DNA of 49,188 nucleotides from Halobacteriales archaeon QS_8_69_73. GTDB lineage: Archaea; Halobacteriota; Halobacteria; Halobacteriales; Haloarculaceae. Both the position numbers and the translations under genes were made by a program. This document shows, one piece after another, positions 7,392 to 16,708 of the stretch. Location of the stretch: assembly GCA_003022945.1 (NCBI GenBank), contig PXRZ01000062.1, positions 1-49,188 on the forward strand, written 5' to 3'. The first letter of the stretch is position 1, and every line of letters begins with the position of its first letter. The notes under the pieces are model-generated. The model was not told where the DNA came from and did no database searches. It was given only the letters and a program-made list of their open reading frames with translations.

Positions 7392-9158
7392 TCAGTCGTC
7401 GGCGGCGTCAGCGTCGGCGTTCCACTCGGCCTCCGAGAGCGTCCGCTGGACGACATCGGTGTCGACCGACCGCGCCAGCGTCCGGAAGCCGGCTTCCTCC
7501 TCGCGGTCGTCGGCGTCGGCGACCAGCCGCGAAACGATGAACTCCGGCGTCGACCGGCCGACCTCGCCGAACCGGGGCTGGTAGTCGACCTCCAGTTCGA
7601 GGTCGTCGGTGAGCCCTTCGGCGAAGATGCCGTCGACGCGGGCCGGCTCCGGCAGCGGCTCCAGATCGTCCGCGAGGTGCGTCACGAACGTCCCGAGGGC
7701 GCCCTCCTCGACGGTTAGATCGACCAGCCCGTATAGCAGGTCCGCCGCCCGGCCGGGCTCGGTGATGGCCTCGAACTCATCGACCAACATGAGCGTCCGG
7801 TCGCCGGAAACCAGCGGCGGGACGACCGACCGCAGCGTCGACTCGAGGACGCCCGCGTTGAAGCTGGCGTGACGCCGGTGGAAGACGACGCGGTCGCACG
7901 GCGAGACGACGGCCCGCTCGGCCGGCACCGGCAGACCCATGTGCGCGAGCAGCTGCACCTGACACAGCGTCTCCAACAGCGTCGTCTTGCCGCCGCTGTT
8001 GGCGCCGGTCAGCACCGACACCCGGTCGTCGATCGGCGGCGAGAGCCCGTGGTCGCCGAGGGCGTAGGTCACCGGCTGGACGGACCCGTCGGCGGCCGCA
8101 AGCGAGAGGTTCCGGGCGTCCGCGACGGCGAGGGTCCCCCAGTCGGCGTAGTCGGGACGCGTCAGGTCGAAGGCCTCGGCGAAGCGGGCAATGGAGAGGT
8201 CGCGGCCGACCTCGGCGACGGCCCGGCGGGCGCGGTCGACGTCGCCGCCGGCGGCCTCGAGGTCGGCTTCCAGCTCCTCGCGGACGGCCGTCTCGCGCTC
8301 GTCGGCCGCCGCGTCGAGCTCCGCCCGAAGCGCCCGCAGTGACTCGGTAACGAACGCCGTCGCGTCGGCGGCCTCGGTCGCCGCCGCTTCCCGGACCCGG
8401 GCGGGATCGACGGTCGTCTCCGCCCGCACGTGGTCGACGAGCCCCTCGCGGACGTCGGCGGCCTCGCGGACGCCCTCCGAGCGGAGCTCCTCGACGACCG
8501 AGGCGGCGTCGGCGACCATCGCGTCGACGGCCTCGCGGTCGGCCCGCAGGCGGTCGAGCTCTTCGTCGGCGCCGGCCAGCCGGTCGTCCGACAGCGCCTC
8601 CAGCGCGGTCGCGGCGTCCGCCAACTGGTCGGCGTCGAGGTCGGCTATCGGCTCGAAGGCCGGCCCCGAGACGCCGGCCTCCTCGAGGGCGACGACGGCC
8701 CGAACGGCCGCCAGCCGGCCGCCGTCGGCGGGGTCGTGCTCCTCGAAGGCCACGAGCACGTCCCGGCGGGTCGCGTCGTCGAGGCCGGCCCACGTCTCGA
8801 CGGCGGCCTCGACGGCGTCGAGTCGGGTCTCGATGGCCGCCCGGTCGGTCAGCGGCGTCAGCGTCCGTACCCGCCCCGCCGCGTCGTCGTTGACCGCGAA
8901 CACGGCGGCCGCGTCGATGAGTTCCTTGTACACCGATCTGGCGTCGCGGGTCGCCAGCAGCTCCATGCCGTCCTTACTATTGGCCCGCCGGAGAACCCGA
9001 GTCGCCCGGTGGCGGTCGATGCCGGCGTCGACGAGCGTCCAGATATCGCTCGTCTCGATGGCCTCGACGGCGGCCGCCCGGCCGACCGTCGACTCCAGCG
9101 TCGCCGTCGTCTTCGGGCCGACGCCCCAGTAGTCCTCCAGCTCCAGCTCCAGGTCCAT
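7392..9158 (-). CDS. MutS-like ATPase (MutS5/MutS2-type)
   Basis: This 588-residue protein starts with a helix-hairpin-helix-like segment (DYWGVGPKTTATLESTVGRA), continues with a long, very acidic helical clamp-like region (residues about 150-340) and ends in a MutS-type ABC ATPase. The ATPase has Walker A TGANSGGKTTLLE near residue 383, a FNAGVLESTLR signature segment and Walker B TLMLVDEFEA near residue 453. The mismatch-recognition domain I and the classical connector of MutS1 are absent, and so is a Smr nuclease domain, so this is the haloarchaeal MutS5/MutS2-like group whose cellular role is unclear. The ATG at 9158 was chosen because the upstream 44 codons are non-conserved and basic. 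It is divergent from the LVIVD gene. Confidence 0.85.
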   Translation of the reverse strand: MDLELELEDYWGVGPKTTATLESTVGRAAAVEAIETSDIWTLVDAGIDRHRATRVLRRANSKDGMELLATRDARSVYKELIDAAAVFAVNDDAAGRVRTLTPLTDRAAIETRLDAVEAAVETWAGLDDATRRDVLVAFEEHDPADGGRLAAVRAVVALEEAGVSGPAFEPIADLDADQLADAATALEALSDDRLAGADEELDRLRADREAVDAMVADAASVVEELRSEGVREAADVREGLVDHVRAETTVDPARVREAAATEAADATAFVTESLRALRAELDAAADERETAVREELEADLEAAGGDVDRARRAVAEVGRDLSIARFAEAFDLTRPDYADWGTLAVADARNLSLAAADGSVQPVTYALGDHGLSPPIDDRVSVLTGANSGGKTTLLETLCQVQLLAHMGLPVPAERAVVSPCDRVVFHRRHASFNAGVLESTLRSVVPPLVSGDRTLMLVDEFEAITEPGRAADLLYGLVDLTVEEGALGTFVTHLADDLEPLPEPARVDGIFAEGLTDDLELEVDYQPRFGEVGRSTPEFIVSRLVADADDREEEAGFRTLARSVDTDVVQRTLSEAEWNADADAADD

Positions 9159-9298
9159 GCGCGGGGCATCGTCCACCCGGCAGTTAGCTCCGACGGTCGC
9201 CGGGGGCGTCGTTTGGACGTCTCTGTCACAATCCCTTTTTACACGCGTTCCGGAGTGAAGCATACGACGGACGGACACGACCGCCGTCACTCCTACAC

Positions 9299-10819
9299 AT
9301 GTACGACAGACGCAGCTTCCTCAAGGCGAGCGGAGCGGTGCTCGGCACGAGTCTCATGTCGGGTGCCGCGGGCGCACAGTACGACCAGTTCGAAGGATAC
9401 CGGCTCGTCGGCGAGGCGCCGGTGCAGGGCATCAACGAGGTGGTCGCCCGGGGCGACTGGGCGTACGCGACCTCGCAGGGCTCCATCACCACCATCAACA
9501 TCAACGACCCGACGACGCCGTTCGTCGCCGGCCGGGCGGAGGGCGAGGATGCCACGGACACGCCGGACGTGGACGTGGCGGGCGACGTCGCCGCGCTGGC
9601 GCACAATGACGGCGTCCCCGGCGTCAGCCTCTTCGACATCTCCGACCCGACGAATCCGACCTTCGAGACGTTCTACGAGGACAAGGACACCGTCCACAAC
9701 TGCTTTCTGAAGGAGGACCCCGACGACGGTCGGATCTACGCGTATCTCTGTATCAGCGACTCCTTCGCGAAGGCCCGGATGGTCATCGTCGACGTGACCG
9801 ACCCGGCCAACCCCGAGACGCTCGAAGGCAAGGACCCGTCGTACACGAGCGGCAGCGAGGACGTCCCGGACGGCTCGGGCGACTCCGATGACGAGCGCGG
9901 CACCGGCGGCGCCTGGATGCTCCAGGACGCCCAGCCGAAGATGGCCAACGGCAGCAACAGCCCCATCCACGACATGTACGTGGCGGAAGACGACGAGGGC
10001 AACCAGCTGGCGTACAACTGCTTTTGGGACTCCGGGATGGTCGTCGTCGACGTGACCGACAAGCGCAATCCCGTGGCGGTCGGGCACTTCGGCGGCACGT
10101 CGGACGCCACCGGCGACCTCGTCGACTACATCGTCGGCGAGAAGACCAACGCTCACTACTGTCAGCCGACGCCGAACCAGGACTACGCGTTCGTCGGCGC
10201 CGAGACCTTCCCCGGGCCGGCGGCGCCGCCGGGCGAGGACACCGTTCAGCCGAACGGCGACCACGGCGGTCTCCGCGTGTTCGACACCCGCGACGTGCAA
10301 CCGCTGGCGAAGGGCGGCCGGGCCGTCTATCCGGAGGTCGACCGCCGCGCCATCAAGGAGCGGGGGTACACCGTGAGCGACGTCGGCGACCGGTACAGCC
10401 GACTTTCGGAGGAGGACCGCCCGGACCCCTACCAGAACCCCAGCCCGGACCGGGGTAACGGCCGGAAGTCCGCGAACATGGTGGCGTACCTCGATGCACC
10501 GGAGGGCGCCGACGACGCGGCGCTGACGTCGCACAACTTCGACGTCACTGACGAGATGCTGGTCTCGTCGTTCTACCAGGGCGGCGTCCGAGCGTACGAC
10601 CTGACGACGCTGTACAGCGGCGGCGACTACGAGAACCACGCCCGCCAGCCGCGGGCGCCGGTCGAGATCGGCGCCTTCGCCCCCGACGGGATGGCCTTCT
10701 GGACGGCCGTCGACGTCGACTACGAGGAAGACCCCGACCGGATCTTCACGATGGGCGCCGACATCGGCAAGGGCGCCGTGATGCTGGAGCTGGAGCGCGG
10801 CGGCAGCAGCCCGATCTGA
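9299..10819 (+). CDS. Tat-exported LVIVD-repeat beta-propeller protein
   Basis: The 506-residue product opens with a Tat signal (MYDRRSFLKASGAVLGTSL). The mature protein has repeated segments of the type SLFDISDPTNPTFE, MVIVDVTDPANPETL and MVVVDVTDKRNPVAV, the LVIVD repeat that builds beta-propellers. It is therefore a secreted or surface propeller; no catalytic residues can be named. An acidic Ser/Gly/Asp insert lies near residues 180-200. A T-rich element (CCCTTTTTACACG, about 9232-9245) lies in the 140 bp divergent region shared with the MutS-like gene. Gene order gives no hint of a partner. Confidence 0.88.
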   Translation: MYDRRSFLKASGAVLGTSLMSGAAGAQYDQFEGYRLVGEAPVQGINEVVARGDWAYATSQGSITTININDPTTPFVAGRAEGEDATDTPDVDVAGDVAALAHNDGVPGVSLFDISDPTNPTFETFYEDKDTVHNCFLKEDPDDGRIYAYLCISDSFAKARMVIVDVTDPANPETLEGKDPSYTSGSEDVPDGSGDSDDERGTGGAWMLQDAQPKMANGSNSPIHDMYVAEDDEGNQLAYNCFWDSGMVVVDVTDKRNPVAVGHFGGTSDATGDLVDYIVGEKTNAHYCQPTPNQDYAFVGAETFPGPAAPPGEDTVQPNGDHGGLRVFDTRDVQPLAKGGRAVYPEVDRRAIKERGYTVSDVGDRYSRLSEEDRPDPYQNPSPDRGNGRKSANMVAYLDAPEGADDAALTSHNFDVTDEMLVSSFYQGGVRAYDLTTLYSGGDYENHARQPRAPVEIGAFAPDGMAFWTAVDVDYEEDPDRIFTMGADIGKGAVMLELERGGSSPI

Positions 10820-10850
10820 ATCGGCACGCCGCCGCACCTGCCGGCCGGCG

Positions 10851-11656
10851 TCACTCGTAGGTCTTCGTATAGCCGCCGTCGAATAGCAGGTCGCCGCCGT
10901 TGAGGTGGCGGGCGTGCGAGGAGAAGCCGAACACGAAGAGGTTCCCCACCTCGACGGGCATCATCAGCTCCTTCGTGCGGGCCTCTGATCGGCCATCAGC
11001 GGCGTCAGCACGTAGCCGGCGCTGATCGAGAAGCTCCGCAACGTCCCCCCGCCCTCGGCGGCGACCGCCCGGGTCAACCCGTTGAGACCGTGCTTGGCGG
11101 TGATGTAGGCCGGCTTGTCCCGCGTCGCGTAGCGGCCGTGGACAGACGACATGTTGCCGATCGCCCCGACGCCGTCGTCGGTCGCCCGGACGTGCGGCAT
11201 CACCAGCTTCGACAGCAGGAACGGTGCCCGCAGCATCACGCCGAGCACGTCGTCGTAGGCGTCCATCGGGAACTCCGGGACGGAGGCGATGTGCTGCATG
11301 CCGGCGATGTTGGCGAGATAGCGTATCTGTCCCTTCTCGGCGGCGGCTTCGATTGCGGTCTCGCAGGCCGCGTCGTCGGTCAGGTCGGTCGGCGCGGCGA
11401 CCGCCCGGCCGTCGGCGTCCAGTGACTCGACCGTCTCGACGGTGTCGTCCAGCCCCTCGGCGTCAACGTCGAGGCCGACGACCGTCAGGCCATTGACGGC
11501 CAGCGCGACCGCCGTCGCCCGGCCGATGCCGGAGGCCGCGCCGGTCACCACCGCGACGTTGTCGGGGTGGAACCGCTCGTCGTCCAACTGGAGCACCCGG
11601 TCTTCGGTTATCGGCGGCGGCGACAGTTCGCCGTCGGCGTCCGGTCCCGAACTCAT
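10851..11656 (-). pseudogene. Short-chain dehydrogenase (3-hydroxybutyrate dehydrogenase-like), internal deletion with frameshift
   Basis: The N-terminal part is a normal classical SDR: cofactor motif TGAASGIG (residues 38-45 from the ATG at 11656), catalytic Ser in NMSSVHG and the YITAK Tyr-Lys pair, then GYVLTPLMADQ. At about 10980 the frame breaks and soon meets a stop at 10964. Another frame continues with a typical C-terminus (ARTKELMMPVEVGNLFVFGF, then NGGDLLFDGGYTKTYE) to TGA at 10851-10853. Relative to the family, about 20-25 residues of the substrate-loop region between these parts are missing. Full-length relatives oxidise 3-hydroxybutyrate or similar substrates with NAD. As it stands the product would lack a substrate lid and C-terminus. 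Assembly error is an alternative. Confidence 0.8.
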
Positions 11657-11724
11657 GTCACGGCCTCGCGCACAGAACGGCATGGCTCCCCGGGTTCATA
11701 TGCGAACCACGACCGGACCGGCGC

Positions 11725-13044
11725 TCAGAACTCGCCGCCGGCGACGTAGAACCCCGTCGTCGTGTCGGACACCTCCGCCCACCGGGTGGCGTCGGGGCTG
11801 CGGACCTCGGCGGGGCCGAACTCGTAGCGTCCGGACTCCTCTGGCACGTCGATGAGGTACTCCAGGTCGTAGTCGTCGGCCGGGCCCTCGAAGTACACCT
11901 CCCGGATGCCGAGGTGGGGTCGCGGCGCGACCGCGGTGATGGACTCGTCGCGTTCCATGTAGACGTCGGCGGTGTAGGGCACCCGGTCCCGGAGCAGGAC
12001 GGGCCCGCTGGCGTCGACCGACAGCCCGACCCGGGCGGTGCCGCCGCCGACGTAGATGCTGCCGTCGGTCTCGCGGGACCCTTCGGCATCGACCTCGGTC
12101 GCCCGGTCCGGCCGGCCGGCGTCGGAGTCGGTGACCCACTGGTAGATGAACTCGATGGCCGGCTCGCTGGCCCGGGCGGCGTTGTGCGCCCGCGCCGAGA
12201 GGACGACGTTGGCGTTGGCACCCTCCAGTTCGGGGCTGTCGGGGTTGTCGGCGAAGAAGTAATCCAGGTTCCCGCGGATGGTGTAGTAGTCGACGTCGCC
12301 GGGCGTCTCGTCGGGGTTGTTGAGCCGGAAGAGGGGGCCGCCGGGCTCGGTGCAGTCCGGCGAGATGAACCCACAGACCCGGTTGGCGCCGGGGCCCTGC
12401 GAACAGCCCGGGCCGCATGTCGAGGTGCCCTCGTTGGCGCCGGCGCAGCCGACGAAGGTGTCGACGACGTCGTACCGGGGGCCGACGCCGACGTCGAACC
12501 GCTCGTCGACGTCGGCGAATTCGTCGCTGTCGGCCATCCAGAACCGGACGCCGGTGACGCCGAGGCTGTGGCTCACCACGTCGACGGTGTCGGCGCCGGC
12601 GTAGTCGAGGACGTTCGTCACGAAGTCGTCCAGCTGGCGGGCCATCTCGTCGTGGGTGGCGCTTTCGTTCGCGAAGGTGATCGACCACAGCTGGTCGCCG
12701 CCGTAGCCGCGCCGCAGGTAGCGGGTGGCGTGGTCCGACCAGTCGCAGGCGTCGCGGGTGTTGCCGTGGACGAACACGACCGGGTTCTCCCCGCCCGGCA
12801 GCCCCGGCTCAGTGGCGTGGTACTCGTGGCCGCCCCAGCCGCCGTAGGCGCCGCCCGTGTCGAACGGCAGGTAGCGGTCGTCGGTGCGGTCGACGTCGCA
12901 TTGCGTGCCGCCGAGGCCGGCGAAGGGGTTGCCCTCGACGTCGTCGTGGTTGGCCGCCGCGGTTCCGGTCGACGCGAGCGCGCCGCTCGCGGCCGCCGCC
13001 CGCAGGAACCGTCGTCGGTCGAGTCCGGGAACTGGGTCGCTCAT
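11725..13044 (-). CDS. Tat-exported alpha/beta-hydrolase (lipase-like)
   Basis: From the ATG at 13044 the product is 439 residues. It has a twin-arginine signal (GLDRRRFLRAAAASG), an oxyanion-hole type VVFVHGNTRDACDW motif and the nucleophile elbow VVSHSLGVTG (Ser near residue 158). Several cysteines (GCAGANEG, CGPGC, VCGF, DCTEP) suggest disulfides outside the cell. The last 110 residues (LLRDRVPYTADVY to FYVAGGEF) form a separate domain also seen at the ends of the metallophosphoesterase at 37622 and the CocE-type hydrolase at 45865. The fold and elbow match haloarchaeal secreted lipases; the substrate is unknown. The longer frame upstream of 13044 is basic and unlikely to be translated. 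Confidence 0.85.
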   Translation of the reverse strand: MSDPVPGLDRRRFLRAAAASGALASTGTAAANHDDVEGNPFAGLGGTQCDVDRTDDRYLPFDTGGAYGGWGGHEYHATEPGLPGGENPVVFVHGNTRDACDWSDHATRYLRRGYGGDQLWSITFANESATHDEMARQLDDFVTNVLDYAGADTVDVVSHSLGVTGVRFWMADSDEFADVDERFDVGVGPRYDVVDTFVGCAGANEGTSTCGPGCSQGPGANRVCGFISPDCTEPGGPLFRLNNPDETPGDVDYYTIRGNLDYFFADNPDSPELEGANANVVLSARAHNAARASEPAIEFIYQWVTDSDAGRPDRATEVDAEGSRETDGSIYVGGGTARVGLSVDASGPVLLRDRVPYTADVYMERDESITAVAPRPHLGIREVYFEGPADDYDLEYLIDVPEESGRYEFGPAEVRSPDATRWAEVSDTTTGFYVAGGEF

Positions 13045-13392
13045 CTCCCCAACCTGCGCCGGCGGCGTACAAACGCGTTGTGGCGAACCCGTCCGAACCG
13101 GCCGGGTGATAGGTGAATCCGTCGTTCGATGCGCGCTCCGGCCGGCAAGAGATATGGACCGCGAAACGGGGGCGACGGCGGGAACGAGCCGACTCCAGCG
13201 GCCGCCGGGCGGCGCCAATGCCCGCCCGGGTCGCGGAGTACGCGGTCCCCGCGTCGTTCGTGATGGTCGAAACGCCGCCCCGGCGCGAGCGACGGCGGTC
13301 GACCGCGCCGCCGTCCGGGAGCGCTTCGGCCCGCAGGGCCGAAACTGCGCCGTGGTGAACGGTTATGTGCGTGGGGCCGATAGGGTCGGCTC
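13045..13392. other. 348 bp intergenic region without a recognisable gene
   Basis: This divergent region between the lipase and the Bat-type regulator gene contains only low-quality frames. A TTATGTG element near 13364 could serve the rightward gene. I see no RNA gene, repeat or insertion sequence end here. Confidence 0.4.
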
Positions 13393-14097
13393 ATGCTAGA
13401 CGTCACCATGGAGATGGAGCAGTTCGACTGCCCCTTCATCGACGCGACCGTCGACCACGAGGTGGCGTTTTCGACGATGCACTGGCAGCTCGACGCCGCG
13501 GCCGAGGAGCTGGAGACCCGGATGGTCGTCGAGGCCGCGGACAGGGGGGCTCTCGACGACGGCCTGTCGGCGCTGCGGGCCCACGAGAACATGACCGACT
13601 ACCGGCTGTTCACCAGGCGGGACGACACCGCGATGATCCGGGCGGTCATCGAGGAGACCGACGCGATGGAGACTATCCACGAGGGCGGCGGCTACATCAC
13701 CGGGCCGTTCCACATCGAGGACGGCTCCGAACGGTGGCAGGTCGGCTTCGACGACGGTGGAGCCGCCGACGAGACGCTGTACGAGCTGGACGGGAACAAC
13801 CACTACGAGGTCACCGCCCGCTCGGACCTGGAGCTGGACCAGCTGTTCGACGTGCTGACGAACGCCGACGCGGCGACGACGATGCTGGACGCCTGTCGGT
13901 CGCTGTCGGCCGTCGAGGAGGAGACCGTCCGGACCGCCGCCGAGGCGGGCTACTTCGACACGCCGCGGGAGGCGACGCTGTCGACGCTGGCCGACGAGTT
14001 CGACGTCTCGACGACCGCCGTCTCGAAGAACATGCGCCGCGGCGAGAAGAAGGTGCTCCGCGGACTCGTCGAGGCGCTCGAACGGATCGACGAGTGA
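13393..14097 (+). CDS. Bat-type HTH_10 transcriptional regulator
   Basis: This 234-residue cytoplasmic protein has an N-terminal sensor-like region of the Bat/HTH_10 family (DHEVAFSTMHWQLDAAAEEL, NMTDYRLFTRRDD) and a C-terminal helix-turn-helix (LSTLADEFDVSTTAVSKNMR followed by GEKKVLRGLVEAL). This architecture, without PAS or GAF domains, is common among haloarchaeal regulators whose ligands are unknown. It stands alone; no target can be read from the context, although the next gene on the same strand is an esterase. It is distinct from the larger Bat encoded near 25,000. Confidence 0.85.
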   Translation: MLDVTMEMEQFDCPFIDATVDHEVAFSTMHWQLDAAAEELETRMVVEAADRGALDDGLSALRAHENMTDYRLFTRRDDTAMIRAVIEETDAMETIHEGGGYITGPFHIEDGSERWQVGFDDGGAADETLYELDGNNHYEVTARSDLELDQLFDVLTNADAATTMLDACRSLSAVEEETVRTAAEAGYFDTPREATLSTLADEFDVSTTAVSKNMRRGEKKVLRGLVEALERIDE

Positions 14098-14298
14098 CGC
14101 GCGCGGCCGGCAGACGGGCGGCGCCGACCGGGCGACCGGTAGAGTGCAACGGTTGGGCGACCGACGGAGTGCGCCGACCGGACGACCCGGGCGCCGGCCG
14201 ACGGTTGATACTCGAACCTCCCGTTTTTGATGCGGTCGTCGCCAACTCCGCTGCATGCGACACCGGCGCCCTTCGTCCCGTACGTCGGGGAGGCGAGC

Positions 14299-15252
14299 AT
14301 GACCGAGCGCGATTCCGGGCTGGACCCGCAGGCCGCGACGCTTCTCGCGGAGTTCGAGTCGGGCATCGCGCCGCCGTCGTCGACGCTGTCGGTGGAGACG
14401 GGCCGGGCGCTCATCGACGATCTCTTCGCCGTCGAGACGCCGGAGCCCGTCGGCGAGGTCGCGGACCTCGGGATCCAGGGGCCGAACGGGCCGATACCGG
14501 TCCGGGTTTACGCCCCCGAGGGCGAGGGTCCGGTTCCGGTGTTCGTCTTCTTCCACGGCGGCGGCTGGATCCGGGGGTCGCTGGACGCTTACGACGGGCT
14601 GTGTCGGCTGCTGACGAACGAAGCCGACTGTGTCGTCGTGTCGGTCGACTACCGTCGGGCGCCGGAACACCCGTTCCCGGCGGGGCTGGAGGACTGCTAC
14701 CGGGCCACGGAGTGGGCGGCGGCCAATGCCGCCGACCTCGGCGGCGACCCCGACCGGGTGGCCGTCGGCGGCGACAGCGCCGGCGGCAACCTCGCGGCGG
14801 CCGTGGCGCTGGCCGCCCGCGACCGCGACGGCCCCGACCTCGACGGCCAGGTACTCGTCTACCCGGTCGTCAACCCGCCGTCCGTCCGGTGGTTCGACTC
14901 CTACGACGACTACGGGACGGGCTACTTCCTCGAGATGGACGGCGTCGAGTGGTACCTCGAGCAGTACCTCCGGGGGCCGGCGGAGCTCGGCAATGCCTAC
15001 GCCTTCCCGCTGCGGGCCCGTAGCCTCGCGGATCTGCCGCCGGCGACGGTCCTGACGGCCGGCTTCGACCCGCTGGCCGACGAGGGCGCCGCCTACGCCG
15101 ACCGTCTCGGGGCCGACGGCATCGCCGTCGAGCACCGCCACTACGACGCCCAGATACACGGCTTCTGCAGCCTCTACGAGCGCATCGACGAGGGACGGGC
15201 CGCCCTCGGGTACGTCGCCGACCGCGTCGCCGGGATCGGCGGCCGCGGTTGA
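14299..15252 (+). CDS. HSL-family alpha/beta-hydrolase (esterase)
   Basis: The 317-residue product shows the hormone-sensitive-lipase signature: HGGGW (about residue 86) for the oxyanion hole and GDSAGG (about residue 157) with the catalytic Ser. The usual Asp (TAGFDPLADEGAAYADRL) and His (IHGFCSL) follow. VDYRRAPEHPFPAGLEDCYR is also typical. No signal peptide is seen, so it acts in the cytoplasm on short acyl esters. ATG at 14299 was preferred to 14227 because the extra residues are non-conserved and Pro-rich. Confidence 0.9.
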   Translation: MTERDSGLDPQAATLLAEFESGIAPPSSTLSVETGRALIDDLFAVETPEPVGEVADLGIQGPNGPIPVRVYAPEGEGPVPVFVFFHGGGWIRGSLDAYDGLCRLLTNEADCVVVSVDYRRAPEHPFPAGLEDCYRATEWAAANAADLGGDPDRVAVGGDSAGGNLAAAVALAARDRDGPDLDGQVLVYPVVNPPSVRWFDSYDDYGTGYFLEMDGVEWYLEQYLRGPAELGNAYAFPLRARSLADLPPATVLTAGFDPLADEGAAYADRLGADGIAVEHRHYDAQIHGFCSLYERIDEGRAALGYVADRVAGIGGRG

Positions 15253-15297
15253 CATGTGAACCGTTTCCCTTTTGTCGGCCTGTGGAGAGGTTAGCAC

Positions 15298-16707
15298 ATG
15301 GCAGAGGACCAGACGCGACGGCAGTGGATCAAAGCCGCCGCGGCGGGGACGGTCGGTATCGCGGGGCTGTCCGGCTGTACCGACGACTCGGGCAGTGGCG
15401 ACGACGGCGACGGCGGCACCGATGACGGCGACGGCGGCACCGACACCGGCGACGGCGGCACGGGCGCCGAGGGGACGATTTCCATCGGCATCATGCAGCC
15501 GCTGACGGGCGGCGTACAGTACTACGGCCAGCAGTCGCTGTGGGGCTTCCTGTCGGGGCTGGCCTACAAGTACGACCGGGAGCCGCTGGACGTCTCGACG
15601 GCCGGTACCGAGACGATCGAGGCCGGCGACGTCACCTACGAGCTGGTCGTCGAGAACTCGGAGTTCAGCGCCGACGCGGCCCAGACCGTCGCTCAGGACC
15701 TCGTGTTGGACGAGGAGGTCGACATGCTGTTCGGCGTCGCCTCCTCGGACGCCGCCAGGCGGGTCATCGAGACGGTCGTCCTCGAGGCGAACGTCCCGTA
15801 CGTCGCCGGGCCGGCGGCGTCGGCGGGCATCACCTCCGACACCGACCTCTGTAACGAACTCGTCTTTCGGGCCAGCGAGAACACCGCGATGGACGCCCGG
15901 TCGGGCGGCCGCTACGTCGCCCGGGAGACCGACGTCGAGCGGGTGTTCATCATGACCGCCGACTACTCCTTCGGGCGCGCGGTGGCGGAAAACTACCGGG
16001 CCGTCCTCGAGAGCGAGGGCATCGAGATCGTCGGCGAGCGGTTCGTCCCCCGGGGGACGGAGGCCGGCGAGTTCGAGGGGTTGTACAGCAACGCCGTCGA
16101 GGCGGACGCCGACGCGGTCGTCGGTGGGTTCACCGTCCAGACGCTGCCTGCGTTCCTGCGGACCGGGCTGTCGGGCGACTACGGCCTCCGGCTGTTCGGC
16201 GGCTTCGCGACCGAGATCTCCACGGCGGCGGTCGGCGGCGTCGCACAGAACGTCCTCGGCGAGGACTTCACCGCCCAGGATATCCGCGACGCCGAGCTCG
16301 GCCCGTTCACCACGCGGTACCACTGGAACCAGTACGACAACGAGATCAACGACGCCTTCGTCGACGCCTACACCGCGGCGTACGGCAAGGTACCGGACCT
16401 GTTCAGCTCGGGGACGTTCGCGGCGGCCTCCTCGGTCGTCCAGGCCGTCGAGGCCGGCGGCTCGACGGACGGCGCCGACATCGCCGCCGAGATGCGCGGC
16501 ATGACGATCGCCGAGACGCCGAAGGGCACCGACGCCTACACCTACCAGGAGTACAACAACCAAGCCCGCTCGGAGATGACGGTCGCCTACCCGGTTCCCA
16601 ACGACGAGGAGAACTGGGAGGCGCCGATCAAGCCGGGCGAGCCGCTGGCGCGCATCCCCGCCGACCGGACGACCCTCTCCGACGACGCGACGGACTGCTC
16701 GCTGTAA
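15298..16707 (+). CDS. ABC importer substrate-binding lipoprotein, branched-chain amino acid/amide type
   Basis: The 469-residue product has a twin-arginine lipoprotein signal (TRRQWIKAAAAG ending in LSGC), an Asp/Gly repeat linker (DDGDGGTDDGDGGTDTGDGG) and a periplasmic-binding-protein type I (LivK-like) domain starting at GTISIGIMQPLTGGVQYYGQ. Conserved parts include VDMLFGVASSDAARRVIE and VFIMTADYSFGRAVAENY. The solute could be branched-chain amino acids, amides or urea; the sequence does not decide. The next gene starts one base after the stop, and five transport genes follow with overlaps, so this is the first cistron of an operon. The protein would be lipid-anchored on the outer face of the membrane. 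Confidence 0.92.
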   Translation: MAEDQTRRQWIKAAAAGTVGIAGLSGCTDDSGSGDDGDGGTDDGDGGTDTGDGGTGAEGTISIGIMQPLTGGVQYYGQQSLWGFLSGLAYKYDREPLDVSTAGTETIEAGDVTYELVVENSEFSADAAQTVAQDLVLDEEVDMLFGVASSDAARRVIETVVLEANVPYVAGPAASAGITSDTDLCNELVFRASENTAMDARSGGRYVARETDVERVFIMTADYSFGRAVAENYRAVLESEGIEIVGERFVPRGTEAGEFEGLYSNAVEADADAVVGGFTVQTLPAFLRTGLSGDYGLRLFGGFATEISTAAVGGVAQNVLGEDFTAQDIRDAELGPFTTRYHWNQYDNEINDAFVDAYTAAYGKVPDLFSSGTFAAASSVVQAVEAGGSTDGADIAAEMRGMTIAETPKGTDAYTYQEYNNQARSEMTVAYPVPNDEENWEAPIKPGEPLARIPADRTTLSDDATDCSL

Positions 16708-16708
16708 G

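Noticed and set aside
6184-7584. A 466-codon open frame across the J-domain region
   Set aside because: It is a high-GC shadow frame rich in Ser, Arg and Pro; the J-domain frame with HPD is the real gene.
9293-10837. A 514-codon minus-strand open frame opposite the LVIVD gene
   Set aside because: No family motif; the plus strand has a Tat signal and LVIVD repeats.
15400-15470. Asp/Gly-coding repeats in the binding-protein gene as a CRISPR-like array
   Set aside because: They are a low-complexity linker after the lipobox, without spacers.
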